A stretch of DNA of 64,000 bases from Halalkalibacillus halophilus DSM 18494 (GTDB lineage Bacteria > Bacillota > Bacilli > Bacillales > Alkalibacillaceae). A program made the position numbers and the translations under genes. The stretch is from the NCBI RefSeq assembly GCF_000423105.1, contig NZ_AUHI01000008.1, positions 1 through 64,000 of the forward strand, read 5' to 3'. The number at the start of each line of letters is the position of its first letter. The stretch's first letter is position 1. The notes under the pieces are model-generated. The model was not told where the DNA came from. It was given only the letters and a program-made list of their open reading frames with translations, and ran no database searches. Below are positions 61,150-64,000 of this stretch, one piece after another.

Positions 61150-61395
61150 TTATCTATGGTTAAAGTGAGGAGCTAATTGATCCATGACAAGTGATTCCGC
61201 CTTTTTATTAGGAGTTGGCACTACCAAGTAAATTTGTGATTGAAGTGCATAAGAAGTGTAGGCTAAAAATTGAAACGTTGGCGATAATGAACTTGTAAAA
61301 TCCTCAGTAGAAATCTTTTCAACACTTACTTCTTTTTCAAGATAATCATGATTACCTTCATTCTTACTATCAATAGGCGATATCCACGGATACAT
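61150..61395 (-). CDS. Small hypothetical protein
   Basis: 81 aa with AGGAGG 7 bp before the ATG. Soluble and slightly acidic; a central stretch (FQFLAYTSYALQSQIYLVVP) is moderately hydrophobic. Not recognised. The gap 60898-61149 around it shows nothing else I can support. Confidence 0.5.
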   Translation of the reverse strand: MYPWISPIDSKNEGNHDYLEKEVSVEKISTEDFTSSLSPTFQFLAYTSYALQSQIYLVVPTPNKKAESLVMDQLAPHFNHR

Positions 61396-61547
61396 ATTAG
61401 ACCTCCTTATAATAAGTATTTACAATCTTGAACAAAGAAGACAATTACTGAACTAACACCCTAATCTACATTTAATATCCATTCGTCGATGTACTCAAAA
61501 AAATAGTGCAGAAAATTAGTAAGTAAATTGAAGAACTCATTCCCACT

Positions 61548-61784
61548 TCAACGATTTTTACCTTCATTTCCTCTTTTAAAATTTCCTGTTATCTTTGCCA
61601 TGATTAATTGTCTTTCCTGTTCGTTTTCAGCAATGTTTATTTTTCTTATAAATTTCTCTGCGGTCTTCCCTTTTAAAATTTTAACTTGCTTACCTTCATA
61701 ATCCAGAAATACTGTATTGCCTTTATTGACTCGATAATGAAAAGGAACATCGCTTAAACGATTTCTTTTATCAATATTACTCAT
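61548..61784 (-). CDS. Small basic hypothetical protein
   Basis: 78 aa with GAAGGTGG before the ATG. Rich in Lys and Arg (pI likely above 9), no membrane segment, with VPFHYRVNKGNTVFLDYEGKQVKILKG reading like a short beta domain. It looks like a small conserved protein of Bacillus, perhaps nucleic-acid binding because of its charge; that is a guess. Confidence 0.55.
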   Translation of the reverse strand: MSNIDKRNRLSDVPFHYRVNKGNTVFLDYEGKQVKILKGKTAEKFIRKINIAENEQERQLIMAKITGNFKRGNEGKNR

Positions 61785-61941
61785 TGATTTCCACCTTCTT
61801 TTTTACAGCACTATTCGACGACTTCGAAAAATAATTAGCTTATTGGAAGATTGTTTCTGTTATATTCATTATCCAATTTAATGATTCCTCCCTATGTTTC
61901 ACCTAGTAACGAAACAGCTAACTCCTATATGATATAAGAAT

Positions 61942-62616
61942 TTATGTTGGGTTAGGTCCTGATAAATTTAATGCTAAAAACTCCGACAAATCATCAATAA
62001 CAAAATCGGCAACACAAGAACTTTCATTACTTCCGTTTCTCTTCCAAACGCTCTTCACCCCTATTTGACTTGAAGCCCCGACATCATTGATAAGATGATC
62101 GCCAACAAACATGGTTTCTTCAGGGGTCACATTTAGTCTTTGTAGAGCCCTTTGAAAAATTAGGGGGTCCGGCTTTTTAATTCCCTCTTGTTCTGATATT
62201 AATATTTCGTCAAAGTAGGATTCAATCCCAAGTGCTTTGATATTATTTAGTTGAAATGGATACTTACCATTTGTGATAATCCCTAGTTTAATAGAATGAT
62301 CTTTCAAGGTGGATAGTGTTTTTTCTAAATTTGGGTATGGTACGCAACATGAAGGAAAGTGATTAAGATAATCCTCCACTAACGCTTCCCATGATATTTT
62401 TGTTATATTAAACTCTTTAATTAGGCTTTGATAAACTACATCCTTCCAAACATAACCGTTATCGTCTAATTGTATAAACCTTGAGGCGAAATCTTCTTTA
62501 GGAATATGACTAAAATTACTTCTTAACCTCTCATACTGTGATTCTAAAAACTTTCTCAAAGACTTATTTCGATCTAATAAAGTTCCATCCAGGTCAAATA
62601 TAATACTTCTTATCAT
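61942..62616 (-). CDS. HAD-superfamily hydrolase
   Basis: 224 aa from ATG 62616 (MIRSIIFDLDG) behind AGGTG; GTG 62625 is an alternative. HAD motifs: I IIFDLDGTLLDRN, II LGIITNGKYP, III Lys in GIKKPDPLIF, IV FVGDHLINDVGA. C1-cap phosphatase of the phosphoglycolate-phosphatase/YjjG-like type; substrate unknown. Nine bases after the APH-like gene, so likely in one transcript with it. Confidence 0.88.
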   Translation of the reverse strand: MIRSIIFDLDGTLLDRNKSLRKFLESQYERLRSNFSHIPKEDFASRFIQLDDNGYVWKDVVYQSLIKEFNITKISWEALVEDYLNHFPSCCVPYPNLEKTLSTLKDHSIKLGIITNGKYPFQLNNIKALGIESYFDEILISEQEGIKKPDPLIFQRALQRLNVTPEETMFVGDHLINDVGASSQIGVKSVWKRNGSNESSCVADFVIDDLSEFLALNLSGPNPT

Positions 62617-62625
62617 CTCAAACAC

Positions 62626-63486
62626 CTACACCATCTCTTGAAGTCTCGCTACATTCTCTTCCAAAAAATTAGCGTGCTCATTCACACCTCGTCGCTTACA
62701 CCAGCCTATACTATTAAATGCATCGGTAAATCGGTAAAATGGCAGCACCGCTTCTAAATCAATAATCGGTTTGATGCTTGTATACCCTTGCTTATAAGCA
62801 TGAAAAATATTAGTATCTAGACTTAAATAATCCCGGTAGAGTTTTGTAAAATCAATTTCAGTTGCCCCGAACCGTACACTTTCAAAATCGATTACACCTT
62901 TCACCTGCTCCCCATCAGTAATAATATTTGTCGGGCGAAAATCCATATGAATAAAGCTCGGTCCAACTGGTTCTGGGAGCTGACTCTTCATGTCTTGGAA
63001 GGTTTGCAGGGCTTTTTGGTACAACGATTGATCAATAACCTCTTTCACGTCCTCCGCAAAGCTGAAAAATTGATCCTCCACAAATGTAGCCCAGGCGGGA
63101 AATTCGTTTTTAATTCCTTTAAACTCAAGGTGTTCAGGGGGTGTTATATTGTGAAGCTGAGCATGGAGCTCTCCTACCTGATAAGCTATCGATTCTGAAG
63201 ATGATGCGGATAATGGTTCTCCTTTTAAATCTGATAATAAAATAGCTCCCGGCTCCTCGTCACTTCCCGACCAATAATCTAGTAACTCCGGCACAGCAAC
63301 ACGTCCTCTTAATATCTCATAGGATTCGAGTTCACGCTGATATTTCAAATGGGAAAAAGGGATTTTTAAATAGACGCTCTCCCCGTCATTCAATTGACAT
63401 TTATAAACGGTCGAACTTTTTGCATCCGGAACCTCACTCATCGAAACCACATTAAGTCCAAAGTGTTCAATTTTTTTTTGTACCAA
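62626..63486 (-). CDS. Aminoglycoside-phosphotransferase-family kinase
   Basis: 286 aa, TTG start behind GGGAGGG. Protein-kinase-like fold: ATP-binding Lys in VYLKIPFSH, catalytic FIHMDFRPTNII (HxDxxxxN; the usual second Asp site) and metal-binding VIDFESVRFG. The family includes antibiotic and choline/homoserine-type kinases; nothing here points to resistance. Followed by the HAD hydrolase. Confidence 0.82.
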   Translation of the reverse strand: MVQKKIEHFGLNVVSMSEVPDAKSSTVYKCQLNDGESVYLKIPFSHLKYQRELESYEILRGRVAVPELLDYWSGSDEEPGAILLSDLKGEPLSASSSESIAYQVGELHAQLHNITPPEHLEFKGIKNEFPAWATFVEDQFFSFAEDVKEVIDQSLYQKALQTFQDMKSQLPEPVGPSFIHMDFRPTNIITDGEQVKGVIDFESVRFGATEIDFTKLYRDYLSLDTNIFHAYKQGYTSIKPIIDLEAVLPFYRFTDAFNSIGWCKRRGVNEHANFLEENVARLQEMV

Positions 63487-63507
63487 TCAAGACCCTCCCT
63501 TATGCAG

Positions 63508-64000
63508 CTACATTGCTTTCGGCGCTTCAATGCCTAGTAAATTCAACCCTTCTTCTATTACTATGGAAACACTTTTAACCAATGCCAATCTAGCTTCTAA
63601 TCCTTCATCGTCAATTAATATTTTTTCATTCGCATAGTACTTATTAAAGTCCCTGCATAAATCAATCAAATACTTGGCGATCTGTGACGGGTCATTTCCG
63701 TGAAATGCTTTTAATATGGTTTTTGGAAACGTATCAATCGCCTTGATAACCGCCCAGCTGTAGGGATCGCTCAAGCCGGTTTCTGTTGAAATCTTTTCAA
63801 GTTTTGCTTTTCGTAAAATCGACTGAGTTCTTGCGTACGTATATTGAACATAAGGACCAGTCGAGCCTTCGAACCTAAGCATATCCTCGATTGAAAATTC
63901 GATATTGCTCTTTCTGTCGTTCTTTAAATCGTGGAAAATAATTGCGCCAACCCCAACCATACGTGCGACGTCATCCTTATCATTCAATTCAGGGTTCTTT
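63508..64000 (-). CDS. argS: Arginyl-tRNA synthetase, C-terminal part (cut by window edge)
   Basis: Open to the window edge; only about 163 C-terminal residues are visible, starting KNPELNDKDDVARMVGVGAI. The GVGAIIFHDLKNDRKSNIEF, GSTGPYVQYTYARTQSILRKA and final LNLLGIEAPKAM stretches are typical of the ArgRS anticodon-binding helical domain. It ends in the usual ...M. 21 bp upstream of the APH-like gene. Confidence 0.92.
   Translation of the reverse strand, partial: KNPELNDKDDVARMVGVGAIIFHDLKNDRKSNIEFSIEDMLRFEGSTGPYVQYTYARTQSILRKAKLEKISTETGLSDPYSWAVIKAIDTFPKTILKAFHGNDPSQIAKYLIDLCRDFNKYYANEKILIDDEGLEARLALVKSVSIVIEEGLNLLGIEAPKAM

Overview
The window looks like a chromosomal segment of a low-GC, endospore-forming, probably salt-adapted member of the Bacillaceae (Halobacillus/Pontibacillus-like; genus not proven). 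The reasons are Bacillus-type gene blocks (yerA-yerB-yerC, pcrB-pcrA-ligA-camS, yeaC-yeaD-yebA, pbuG-yebE-yebG), a CwlJ-type spore cortex hydrolase, Bacillus-style leader RNAs (S-box, T-box, M-box, guanine and two cobalamin riboswitches), frequent TTG/GTG starts behind strong GGAGG sites, and very acidic exported lipoproteins.

Layout. 0-3.7 kb: tail of an IS21-type istB, an AT-rich NERD-domain gene, an Rgg-like regulator and a divergent amidohydrolase. 3.7-9 kb: aldo/keto reductase, three tandem TraB/GumN lipoproteins, a small membrane protein and a PP-loop ATPase. 9-16 kb: S-box-controlled metNIQ, an MtnE-like aminotransferase, a GldA/YbdH-like dehydrogenase and rocA. 16-24 kb: camS, ligA, pcrA, pcrB, then T-box/glyQS. 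24-32 kb: mgtE behind an M-box and a 20-copy repeat array, uppP, a fluC pair, yerC-yerB-yerA. 32-41 kb: LytTR/DUF3021 pair, yebG/yebE, an Hsp20-like gene, guanine-switch/pbuG, yebA-yeaD-yeaC. 41-51 kb: a CarH/LitR-like B12 photoreceptor regulator, psuK-psuG, cwlJ, ribonucleotide reductase under an NrdR box and a cobalamin riboswitch, and a second cobalamin riboswitch followed only by a 14-codon ORF. 51-58 kb: BASS-family transporter, YndJ-like protein, mazEF, and a PlcR-like regulator coupled to a PapR-like peptide gene, facing a secreted subtilisin. 58-64 kb: small hypotheticals, two overlapping acetyltransferases, HAD hydrolase, APH-like kinase, and the C-terminal part of argS.

Two things stand out. 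First, the 55.7-58.3 kb block looks like a complete peptide quorum-sensing cassette of the PlcR-PapR type: the peptide ORF (46 aa, too short for routine calling) overlaps the regulator stop codon by ATGA and carries two Asp-Leu-Pro motifs like the mature PapR heptapeptides of the Bacillus cereus group. A subtilisin is transcribed divergently. Second, seven non-coding arrays (about 77 units) lie between genes. Each is built on a short anchor motif recurring every 20 or 21 bp, that is, two helical turns, with different sequence between anchors from array to array. I do not recognise them as a described repeat family.

No rRNA, tRNA or CRISPR array was seen.
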